From Candidatus Omnitrophota bacterium (GTDB lineage Bacteria; Omnitrophota; Gorgyraeia; Zapsychrales; JAHFFX01), in contig JAHFFW010000019.1 in assembly GCA_023247725.1 (NCBI GenBank), positions 1 to 45,496 of the forward strand: a stretch of DNA of 45,496 nucleotides, written 5' to 3'. The notes under the pieces were generated by a model. That model was not told the DNA's origin. It ran no database searches and saw only the letters and a program-made list of their open reading frames with translations. Position 1 is the stretch's first letter, and every line of letters begins with the position of its first letter. A program made the position numbers and the translations under genes. Shown here piece after piece: positions 21,295-28,053 of this stretch.

Positions 21295-22650
21295 ATGAGT
21301 AAAGTAAACCCGCTCGACGCATCGAAAGCTAGAGTCCGGGGTTTGCTCAGGGTTGACACTGAGCGGTCCCTCCCAAGGCGGGACCGTCGAAGTGTCAAGG
21401 TCATCATTTTGGCGGCAGGCAAGGGTGTACGGATGAAATCGGATTTGCCAAAAGTCTTGCATCCCATTTGTGGTAAGCCGCTCATCCAATATGTTGTCGA
21501 CATCGCTCGCGCGATTGGCTCTTTGAAGATTGTGGTTGTCCTTGGCCATCAAGGCAATGAAGTTCGGCAAATTCTTTCTAAAGGGGTGTCGATCGTCAGG
21601 CAAAAGCAGCTGCTGGGAACTGCGGACGCCGTGCGGACGGTTCTAGCTCAGGAGAAATTTAGCAAAAATCACGATATCCTAATTTTGTGTGGGGATACGC
21701 CCCTCCTCAAAGTGGAAACGATCCGCCGACTCTTGGCGATTCATCACAGCACCAAACCCGCCTGTTCGGTTTTGACCGCTCATTTAAGTCAGCCGCAAGG
21801 GTACGGAAGAATCATCCGTGATTCTCAGGGAAATATTTTGGCCATTCGGGAAGAAAGGGACGCAAGCCCGGAGGAAAAAGGTGTCCGCGAAATCAATACC
21901 GGCGTTTATTGCTTTGAGAGTCAGGTCTTGCGCTCCGAGGTCAAAAAAATTCGGCTTAATCCCACCAAAAAAGAATTTTATCTGACCGACATCGTAGGAA
22001 ATCTGGTTGCGCAAGGTTTGAGAGTGTCCACCTTCTCGACGCAAGATCCTCAAGAGGGTTTAGGCATCAATACTCGAGAAGAACTAAGCTGTGTTGAATC
22101 CATTATGCGACAGCGGATTTTGTCCCGGCACATGCACGAAGGAGTTGGGATCCTCGATCCTTTGACTACTTATATTGCCGATCAAGTGGAAATTGGTCAA
22201 GATACGCTGATCAAACCATTTACGGTCATTGAATCCGATGTCCGGATCGGTCGGCGATGTGTCATTGGGCCATTTGCGCATTTGCGTCCGGGCGTTCGCA
22301 TTGGGAACGAGACCGAGATTGGCAATTTTGCGGAAGTGTCGCGTTCTTCCTTGGGTGCCGGTGTGCGCATGAAGCATTTTAGTTTTTTGGGAGACGCAAC
22401 TGTGGAAGACCATGTCAATATCGGTGCAGGGGTTGTGACTGCCAATTACGACGGAAAAAGTAAAAATAAAACCCGCATCAAAGAAGGAGCCTTTGTCGGT
22501 TCGGATTCCATTCTGGTCGCGCCGTTGACGATTGGCAAAAAAGCGGTGATCGGGGCAGGCAGTGTGGTGCCCAAGGGCAAGGATGTTCCCGACGGAAAGA
22601 TGGCGGTCGGTGTACCAGCAAGGATCCTTTCAAGGAGAAACCGGGCATGA
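21295..22650 (+). CDS. glmU: Bifunctional GlmU: N-acetylglucosamine-1-P uridylyltransferase / acetyltransferase
   Basis: GlmU acetylates glucosamine-1-phosphate and then couples it to UTP, making UDP-GlcNAc for peptidoglycan and lipid A. The nucleotidyltransferase domain begins at about residue 36 (VIILAAGKGVRMKSDLPKVLH). LCGDTPLL binds the metal and EINTGVYCF follows. The C-terminal left-handed beta helix runs from about 275 (RIGRRCVIGPFAHLRPGVRI, NIGAGVVTANYDGK with the catalytic His region, VGSDSILVAPLTIG). The first 34 residues are not homologous to GlmU and derive from a hairpin repeat (21353-21398). No ATG or GTG occurs closer to the domain, so ATG 21295 or TTG 21343 must be used. Confidence 0.94.
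   Translation: MSKVNPLDASKARVRGLLRVDTERSLPRRDRRSVKVIILAAGKGVRMKSDLPKVLHPICGKPLIQYVVDIARAIGSLKIVVVLGHQGNEVRQILSKGVSIVRQKQLLGTADAVRTVLAQEKFSKNHDILILCGDTPLLKVETIRRLLAIHHSTKPACSVLTAHLSQPQGYGRIIRDSQGNILAIREERDASPEEKGVREINTGVYCFESQVLRSEVKKIRLNPTKKEFYLTDIVGNLVAQGLRVSTFSTQDPQEGLGINTREELSCVESIMRQRILSRHMHEGVGILDPLTTYIADQVEIGQDTLIKPFTVIESDVRIGRRCVIGPFAHLRPGVRIGNETEIGNFAEVSRSSLGAGVRMKHFSFLGDATVEDHVNIGAGVVTANYDGKSKNKTRIKEGAFVGSDSILVAPLTIGKKAVIGAGSVVPKGKDVPDGKMAVGVPARILSRRNRA
21353..21398. repeat. Palindromic repeat inside the 5' end of glmU
   Basis: TTGACACT (21353-21360) pairs with AGTGTCAA (21391-21398), and the inner GGTCCC pairs with GGGACC. A GCTCAG/CTGAGC stem overlaps its left side. The repeat encodes residues of the non-conserved GlmU extension. 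Confidence 0.75.
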
Positions 22651-23600
22651 ATAGCGGGCTGGCGATCTTTTCAGGCAATGCGTCCAAAGAGTTGGCGGAC
22701 AATATCTGTAGAAATCTCGAGGTTCCGGTCACGGAAGTCATGGTAGGGCGATTCAGCGAAGGAGAGATCCGGATTCAAATTAAGGAAAATATTCGTGGCA
22801 AGGATGTGTTCATCATCCAGTCCACGTGTCCTCCCACCAATGACCATTTGATGGAGCTTTTGATTCTGATTGATGCGGCCCGACGGGCCTCGGCTGATCG
22901 GATTACGGCGGTTTTGCCTTATTACGGTTATGCCCGACAAGATCGAAAAGATCAGCCCCGGGTCCCGATCACCGCAAAGCTTGTCGCCAATATCATCGTG
23001 GCGGCCGGGGCCAATCGGGTCCTGACCATGGATCTGCACGCGCCGCAAATTCAGGGGTTTTATGACATTCCCGTGGATCATTTGTACGCGATCAACGTCC
23101 TTTGTGATTACCTTAATAAAAAAAAGTTAAAGAATTTGGTCGTCGTGACCCCGGATGTCGGCGGTATCAAAATGGCCCGCGCTTACGCCAAACGCCTGGG
23201 GGCGGAGCTCGCCATTGTGGACAAACGCCGGGTCAGTCCCGATAAAACCGAGGTGATGCACATTCTCGGAACCGTTAAAGGAAAAACCGCCGTGCTCGTC
23301 GATGATATTATCGCCACGGGCGGATCCTTGATTGAAGCTACCGAGGCTTTAACCAAAAAAGGCATAGGCGAAGTCTATGCGGCGGCGAGTCACGGCATCC
23401 TTTCGGGAGCGGCTTTACCACGGATTCGGGATTGCAAGAAACTTAAAGAGGTGGTCATTACCGACAGCATTCCCTTGGCGCATCCGGAGAAGCACCCCAA
23501 GATTGTGGTGCTGACCATTGCGCCTTTGCTGGCCGATGCCATCAAAAGGATTCATAATGCGGAATCGATCAGTTGTTTGTTTGAAGACACCAAACGTTAG
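22647..23600 (+). CDS. prs: Ribose-phosphate pyrophosphokinase (PRPP synthetase)
   Basis: Prs transfers pyrophosphate from ATP to ribose-5-phosphate, giving PRPP for nucleotide, histidine and tryptophan synthesis. The 317-residue class I enzyme has LAIFSGNASKELADNI at the start, GRFSEGEIRIQIKENIRG, the flexible-loop signature VLPYYGYARQDRKD, VTPDVGGIKMARAYA, and the PRPP loop AVLVDDIIATGGSLIEA. The start overlaps the glmU stop by 4 bp. Its product feeds HisG, encoded about 5 kb upstream. Nothing unusual is seen. Confidence 0.97.
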   Translation: MNSGLAIFSGNASKELADNICRNLEVPVTEVMVGRFSEGEIRIQIKENIRGKDVFIIQSTCPPTNDHLMELLILIDAARRASADRITAVLPYYGYARQDRKDQPRVPITAKLVANIIVAAGANRVLTMDLHAPQIQGFYDIPVDHLYAINVLCDYLNKKKLKNLVVVTPDVGGIKMARAYAKRLGAELAIVDKRRVSPDKTEVMHILGTVKGKTAVLVDDIIATGGSLIEATEALTKKGIGEVYAAASHGILSGAALPRIRDCKKLKEVVITDSIPLAHPEKHPKIVVLTIAPLLADAIKRIHNAESISCLFEDTKR

Positions 23601-23630
23601 TCACCGAGACAAGAAAGCGGGTTTGTAACG

Positions 23631-24356
23631 ATGCAAGAGATCAAGCTGGACGTAGAAGTCAGATTATCGACCGGAACCAGAAGCAGCCGAAAAATCCGTC
23701 GGCAGAATTTTATTCCCGGGGTTGTCTACGGCGAAGGCAAAGAGCCAACCGTCATTGGGGTCGACCGGAAAATTTTTGAAAAGATCACCCGCGGCCACCG
23801 CGGCGAGAACGTTATTTTTCACTTGAATGTCTGCGAGGGAGAAAAAAAACTTCGGGATTATTCGGCGATCACCAAGGAAATGCAGTTTCATCCGGTCACC
23901 GATGACGTCATTCATATTGATTTTCAGCGCATTTCGCTGACGGAAAAGATTCAGGTCGAGGTGGCAGTCCTGCCCAAAGGAGAGGCGATGGGAGTCAAGC
24001 AGGATGGAGGAACGCTGGATCAGCACCTCTGGAAGCTCGACGTCATCTGTTTGCCGACTCAGATTCCTCAGCACATTGAAGTCGATATCAATGGATTAAA
24101 GATTGATGATAAAATTTTCGTCAAGGATTTAAGTCTGCCGACGGGAGTTGTGACCAAGCATGATCCCGAAGATATTGTGATTTCGGTGTCGCCGCCCATG
24201 AAGGAAATCAAGCCCGAGGAAGCTGCCGCGGCGGCCGCCACGGAACCGGAAGTCATCAAAGAAAAGCCAAAGGAAAAGAAAGAAGAAGGCGCGACGGCAC
24301 AACCTGGCGCCGCCAAGACGGAGGTCAAGGCCAAGCCGGAGGCGAAAGAAAAATAG
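23631..24356 (+). CDS. rplY: Ribosomal protein bL25 (TL5/CTC long form)
   Basis: bL25 binds 5S rRNA. The N-terminal 95 residues (LDVEVRLSTGTRSSRKIRRQ, NFIPGVVYGEGKEPTVIGVD, DVIHIDFQRIS) are the L25 domain. Residues from about 100 to 190 form the C-terminal TL5/CTC domain (KIQVEVAVLPKGEAMGVKQD, PTQIPQHIEVDINGLKIDDK). A low-complexity tail of about 50 residues rich in Glu, Lys and Ala follows, as in several phyla. Its placement between prs and pth matches the ctc gene of Bacillus, a general stress gene there. Confidence 0.95.
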   Translation: MQEIKLDVEVRLSTGTRSSRKIRRQNFIPGVVYGEGKEPTVIGVDRKIFEKITRGHRGENVIFHLNVCEGEKKLRDYSAITKEMQFHPVTDDVIHIDFQRISLTEKIQVEVAVLPKGEAMGVKQDGGTLDQHLWKLDVICLPTQIPQHIEVDINGLKIDDKIFVKDLSLPTGVVTKHDPEDIVISVSPPMKEIKPEEAAAAAATEPEVIKEKPKEKKEEGATAQPGAAKTEVKAKPEAKEK

Positions 24357-24386
24357 GTTCGCTTCGTTCTTGAGGAAAGGTGACGC

Positions 24387-24974
24387 TTGTCCTTAACGCG
24401 GCTGATCGTCGGTATCGGAAATCCCGGAACCCAATACGCCTGGACTCGGCATAATATGGGTTTCCTCCTTCTGCATGCATTAGCAAGCCAATACGAGGGC
24501 CGATTTCGCAAAGCCCCAGGGATCGAAGGGCACATCTTGGGATTGAATGCAGCCGGATTGAATATTTATCTTTTAAAGCCTTTGACCTACGTCAATCATT
24601 CGGGGATCGCGGTCAAGGCTTGCCTTGAGAAATTTGATCTTGATCCATCGGAGCTTCTTGTGGTCTGTGATGATTTGAATCTCCCCTTTGGGCAGATGCG
24701 GGTAAGACCCAATGGCTCGGCGGGCGGGCACAACGGTTTAAAATCCATTATCGAGGCGCTCGACACGCAAGCGTTCGCCCGGTTGCGATTGGGCATCAAC
24801 AAAGTTCGTCAGCGCGAAGCGGTCGTCGGCCACGTGCTTTCCGAATTTACAGAGGCAGAAAAAACAAAACTTTCCACAATCCTTAAGCGGGCGGTCGACT
24901 GCTGCCAAGTCTGGCTGAACGAAGGGATCAATAAAGCCATGGAGCAATTCAACCAAAGGAAGAACGATGAATAA
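24387..24974 (+). CDS. pth: Peptidyl-tRNA hydrolase
   Basis: Pth recycles peptidyl-tRNAs that drop off the ribosome. The 195-residue protein starts at TTG 24387 after GGAAAGG. It shows the conserved set: IVGIGNPGTQYAWTRHNMGF with the catalytic histidine, KPLTYVNHSGIAVK, VVCDDLNLPFGQMRVRPNGSAGGHNGLKSI and FARLRLGIN. All active-site positions visible (N, H, D and N) are conserved. Its last 8 bp overlap rpsF, so the two are coupled, linking the ctc-pth block to the rpsF-ssb-rpsR-rplI-dnaB block. Confidence 0.95.
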   Translation: MSLTRLIVGIGNPGTQYAWTRHNMGFLLLHALASQYEGRFRKAPGIEGHILGLNAAGLNIYLLKPLTYVNHSGIAVKACLEKFDLDPSELLVVCDDLNLPFGQMRVRPNGSAGGHNGLKSIIEALDTQAFARLRLGINKVRQREAVVGHVLSEFTEAEKTKLSTILKRAVDCCQVWLNEGINKAMEQFNQRKNDE

Positions 24975-25257
24975 GTATGAGTTGGTGGTGATTATTAACG
25001 GCCAGTTACCGGCGGATCAGAAGGATCCGATTTTCAAACAGGCCACCGATTATGTCAGCAAAAGCGGCGGCAAGGTGATCAATAATCAGGTTTGGCTCGA
25101 CAAGCATAAGATGGCCTTCCCGGTCAAAAAATGTCAAGAAGGGACTTATTATTTGATCAATTTCGAGGCGGCCTCCGCGGCGATCAGCCAGATCAGAGAA
25201 GCCCTGAGGCTCAATGAGAATATCCTCCGCTACAGTTTTATTAACGTCGGAAAATAG
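24967..25257 (+). CDS. rpsF: Ribosomal protein bS6
   Basis: bS6 forms a heterodimer with bS18 in the platform of the small subunit. The 96-residue product starts MNKYELVVIINGQL and contains WLDKHKMAFPVKKCQEGTYYLINF, the characteristic central strands of S6, followed by IREALRLNENILRYSFINV. It overlaps pth by 8 bp. The classical rpsF-ssb-rpsR-rplI order follows. Confidence 0.96.
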   Translation: MNKYELVVIINGQLPADQKDPIFKQATDYVSKSGGKVINNQVWLDKHKMAFPVKKCQEGTYYLINFEAASAAISQIREALRLNENILRYSFINVGK

Positions 25258-25295
25258 GGAACGGTCTTTTAACATTTTTTTCAAAGGAGCTTCTC

Positions 25296-25739
25296 ATGGC
25301 GAGCTTGAATAAAGTACTTTTGATTGGGAATCTGACCAAAGATCCGGAAATGCGTTACACCCCGTCGGGAGTGGCGGTCGCTAACCTGCGTTTGGCCGTC
25401 AACCGCAAATACAAAGATAAAACCGGTGAATGGAACGAGGACACCTGTTTCATCAACGTTGCGGCCTGGGACAAGCAGGCCGAGGTCTGCAACCAATATC
25501 TGCAAAAAGGGCGCTCGATTTTCGTTGAAGGACGCCTGCAGTCACGCAGCTGGGAAACGAATGACGGACAAAAACGTTCCATGATCGATATCCGGGCGGA
25601 GCGAATCCAATTTTTGGGTCCCGGAAAATCCGGGGAATCAACTAACGCTCCGACGGGCAATTCTGAAGCGGTAATTGAGGAAGTCCCCAGCGCCCCATCG
25701 GGGGATGTGAAGGCCGATGATATGGCGTGGGAAGAGTAG
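25296..25739 (+). CDS. ssb: Single-stranded DNA-binding protein
   Basis: SSB coats single-stranded DNA during replication and repair. The OB fold covers residues 1-108: MASLNKVLLIGNLTKDPEMRYTPSG, RLAVNRKYKDKTGEWNEDTCFINV, AEVCNQYLQKGRSIFVEGRLQSRSWE and RSMIDIRAERIQFL. A short linker of about 35 residues ends ADDMAWEE. The canonical acidic tip that ends in Pro-Phe and docks partner proteins is replaced by an acidic tail with a Trp and no Phe. The start follows AAAGGAG. Hairpins fill the gap to rpsR. Confidence 0.95.
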   Translation: MASLNKVLLIGNLTKDPEMRYTPSGVAVANLRLAVNRKYKDKTGEWNEDTCFINVAAWDKQAEVCNQYLQKGRSIFVEGRLQSRSWETNDGQKRSMIDIRAERIQFLGPGKSGESTNAPTGNSEAVIEEVPSAPSGDVKADDMAWEE

Positions 25740-25758
25740 GAAACCAGGGGTTGAGGAG

Positions 25759-25802
25759 TTCAATGACCCCCGATGATAAAAACTCACGTTGGGGTCATTG
25801 AA
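25759..25802. repeat. 12-bp perfect hairpin between ssb and rpsR
   Basis: TTCAATGACCCC (25759-25770) pairs exactly with GGGGTCATTGAA (25791-25802) around a 20-base loop. No T-run follows. It could be a repeat, an RNA-processing site or a weak terminator that lowers rpsR expression relative to ssb. Confidence 0.6.
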
Positions 25803-25827
25803 TGAAAAAGAAGGAATGACCAGATCT

Positions 25828-25935
25828 CAAAGCATCAAATTCCAAACAAATCCGAAAGCCAAATTTCCAAAGGACCAAACCGTTTTGAACATTGGTGATT
25901 TGGTCATTTGGTTTTGTTTGGTTCTTGGTGCTTTG
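25828..25935. repeat. Long imperfect hairpin of CCAAA units
   Basis: The left arm CAAAGCATCAAATTCCAAAC and the right arm ending TTTGGTTCTTGGTGCTTTG pair over about 50 bp at roughly three quarters identity. The stem is A+T-rich and built from repeated CCAAA/TTTGG words. It ends 15 bp before the AAGGAGG of rpsR. Confidence 0.7.
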
Positions 25936-25961
25936 GTAATTGATTATTAAGGAGGTTCACC

Positions 25962-26255
25962 TTGGCAGAATATAGAAAACCATTTGATCGATCCAAATCC
26001 CGCGGTTTTCGCTCCCGTGACACGTTGGGACCCGGTGGCAAGTCCAGCCGGGCCAGCCGTTATCAGATACCAGCCGGAACCAAAATCGATTATAAAAATT
26101 TCCCTTTATTGCAAAAATATTTAACCGACCGTGGCAAGATTGTTTCCCGGCGCATTAGTGGCATCTCGGCCAAGCAGCAAAGGGAGATGGCCGCAGCCAT
26201 CAAGCAAGCGCGCTTCTTAGGCTTACTGCATGTCGGTATCCGTCGAAGATTATAA
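25962..26255 (+). CDS. rpsR: Ribosomal protein bS18
   Basis: The partner of bS6 in the small subunit. The start is TTG 25962 behind a strong AAGGAGG. The 97-residue protein has the S18 core [20 protein letters not shown] and [20 protein letters not shown], followed by [10 protein letters not shown]. The N-terminal 40 residues are Arg/Ser/Gly-rich. No zinc-binding cysteines are seen. rplI follows 10 bp later. Confidence 0.96.
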   Translation: MAEYRKPFDRSKSRGFRSRDTLGPGGKSSRASRYQIPAGTKIDYKNFPLLQKYLTDRGKIVSRRISGISAKQQREMAAAIKQARFLGLLHVGIRRRL

Positions 26256-26265
26256 AGGAAAAACT

Positions 26266-26709
26266 ATGGACGTCATCCTGAATCAGGACGTGGAGAAATT
26301 AGGAAAAATCGGCAGCGTTGTCAAGGTCAAGGACGGGTTCGCCCGTAACTTTCTTTTTCCCCAGAAACTTGCCTATCCTGCTACCCCTGGTAACCTCAAA
26401 AAGATTGAAATTCAAAAGGCGAAAAAAGCAGCCAGCGAGCAGAAGGCTAAACAAGCGGCCCTCGAGTTAGCCGAAAAACTGGCCAAAGTTTCCTGCACGG
26501 TCACGGTTGAGGTCAATGACCTGGAGAAGCTCTACGGATCGGTGACTGAACCGGATATTGCAAAGGCCTTGGAGTTAGAAGGCTATTCGCTCGACAAAAA
26601 GGTTATTCTCCTCGAGAAGCCCATCACGGAATTAGGCATTTTTGAAGTGGGGGTGAAACTTCATCCCGAGGTGACCACCAAGATCCGTCTATGGGTAGCC
26701 AAGAAGTAA
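26266..26709 (+). CDS. rplI: Ribosomal protein bL9
   Basis: bL9 binds 23S rRNA near the L1 stalk and limits frameshifting. ATG 26266 after AAAGGAA gives 147 residues; an ATG at 26230 lies inside rpsR and would add an unrelated leader. The N-domain is MDVILNQDVEKLGKIGSVVK and VKDGFARNFLFPQKLAYPAT. A long connecting helix (IEIQKAKKAASEQKAKQAAL) follows, and the C-domain (KLYGSVTEPDIAKALELEGY...VGVKLHPEVTTKIRLWV) is complete. The end overlaps dnaB by 19 bp. Confidence 0.95.
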   Translation: MDVILNQDVEKLGKIGSVVKVKDGFARNFLFPQKLAYPATPGNLKKIEIQKAKKAASEQKAKQAALELAEKLAKVSCTVTVEVNDLEKLYGSVTEPDIAKALELEGYSLDKKVILLEKPITELGIFEVGVKLHPEVTTKIRLWVAKK

Positions 26710-28022
26710 AAATCCCGCCGCAAAACCTCGACGCGGAGAAATCTGTTCTCGGTTCCATGCTCATTGACGAGGAAGCGATCGGCTCCGCGGTCGAAATCCT
26801 CGATTCTTCCGCGTTTTATGATGAAGCCCACCGGATTATTTTCAACGCCGTCCTCGATCTTTTTAACGGCCACCACAAAGTGGACCTCATTACCTTAACC
26901 GATAAACTCAAAAGCAAAGGATTGTTGGAATCAGTGGGCGGTGTCTCCTATGTCAGCGAGATCATCAATTATGTCCCGACCTCTGCCAATGCGGAGCACT
27001 ACGCCCAGATTGTCAAAGAGAAAGGAATTCAAAGACTCCTTATCCGTAACGCGACCCAGATCGTTTCGGAGGCCTACGGCGTCAAAGACGGTGTGGCCCA
27101 GCTCGTCGACAAGGCCGAAAAACTGATCTTCGAGGTCGCGGATCTCAAACAAAACCGCAAGGCGATCCACATCAAAGAGTTGATCAAGGAAAGCATTGAA
27201 CGGATTGACTTTCTTTATCAAAAGAAAGAATACATAACGGGGATTGCGACAGGTTTTAAAAAATTCGATGAGATGACCTCGGGCTTGCAGGCTGCGGATT
27301 TGGTCATCGTCGCGGGCAGGCCTTCGATGGGAAAAAGCGCCTTAGCCAGCAGCATGGCGGAATATGCGGCCTTGGAAAAAAAGTTACCGGTTGCCTTCTT
27401 TAGCCTGGAGATGTCCAAAGAACAATTGGTCCAGCGAATGCTTTGTTCGCACGCCCGGGTGGATGCCCATAAAGTCCGATCTGGATTTCTCGCTCCTTCC
27501 GATTGGCCAAAATTGACGGCGGCTGCAGGAAAACTTTCGAACGCGCTCATTTTTATCGACGACACACCGGCCATCTCCGCCTTGGAATTAAGAGCTAAGG
27601 CCAGAAGACTCAAGGCGAATCACGGGGTTCAGCTCATTGTCCTGGATTATCTGCAGCTGATGCGCAGCTCGGAACGCACCGAGAGCCGGCAGCAGGAAAT
27701 CTCGGAAATTTCCCGTTCCATCAAAGCCCTGGCCCGCGAATTGAATATCCCCATCATTGCAATCAGCCAGCTGTCCCGTGCCGTGGAAAGCCGTCAGGAC
27801 CATCGGCCGCAATTGTCCGACTTGCGCGAGTCGGGAGCCATCGAACAGGATGCGGATGTGGTCATCTTGCTCATGCGCGAGGAATATTACAATCCGACGG
27901 AAGAAAACCGGGGTTTGGCGGATGTCATCATTGCCAAGCAACGTAACGGACCGGTGGGCTCCCTTAAACTCACGTTCATCAAAGAGTACGTGCGATTCGA
28001 AAATCTTGCACGCGAAGATTGA
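26691..28022 (+). CDS. dnaB: Replicative DNA helicase DnaB
   Basis: DnaB is the hexameric 5'-3' fork helicase. The N-terminal primase-interacting domain begins PPQNLDAEKSVLGSMLIDEE. The RecA-like domain begins near residue 180 with the DnaB signature GIATGFKKFDEMTSGLQAAD. Walker A is AGRPSMGKSALASSMA (about 206), Walker B IVLDYLQLM, followed by ISQLSRAVESR and the arginine-finger region LSDLRESGAIEQDADVV. The 443-residue length is normal and no intein is present. It overlaps rplI by 19 bp, the usual rplI-dnaB pairing. Confidence 0.97.
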   Translation: MGSQEVKIPPQNLDAEKSVLGSMLIDEEAIGSAVEILDSSAFYDEAHRIIFNAVLDLFNGHHKVDLITLTDKLKSKGLLESVGGVSYVSEIINYVPTSANAEHYAQIVKEKGIQRLLIRNATQIVSEAYGVKDGVAQLVDKAEKLIFEVADLKQNRKAIHIKELIKESIERIDFLYQKKEYITGIATGFKKFDEMTSGLQAADLVIVAGRPSMGKSALASSMAEYAALEKKLPVAFFSLEMSKEQLVQRMLCSHARVDAHKVRSGFLAPSDWPKLTAAAGKLSNALIFIDDTPAISALELRAKARRLKANHGVQLIVLDYLQLMRSSERTESRQQEISEISRSIKALARELNIPIIAISQLSRAVESRQDHRPQLSDLRESGAIEQDADVVILLMREEYYNPTEENRGLADVIIAKQRNGPVGSLKLTFIKEYVRFENLARED

Positions 28023-28053
28023 CACGACATACCCTTAATTTTATAATCAGCTC

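Noticed and set aside
25740-25961. A possible ribosomal-protein (bS6:bS18) leader or CRISPR-like repeat before rpsR
   Set aside because: The structures are simple inverted repeats without the known CCG-bearing bS6:bS18 motif, and there are no regularly spaced identical repeats. The same type of hairpin occurs at unrelated genes.
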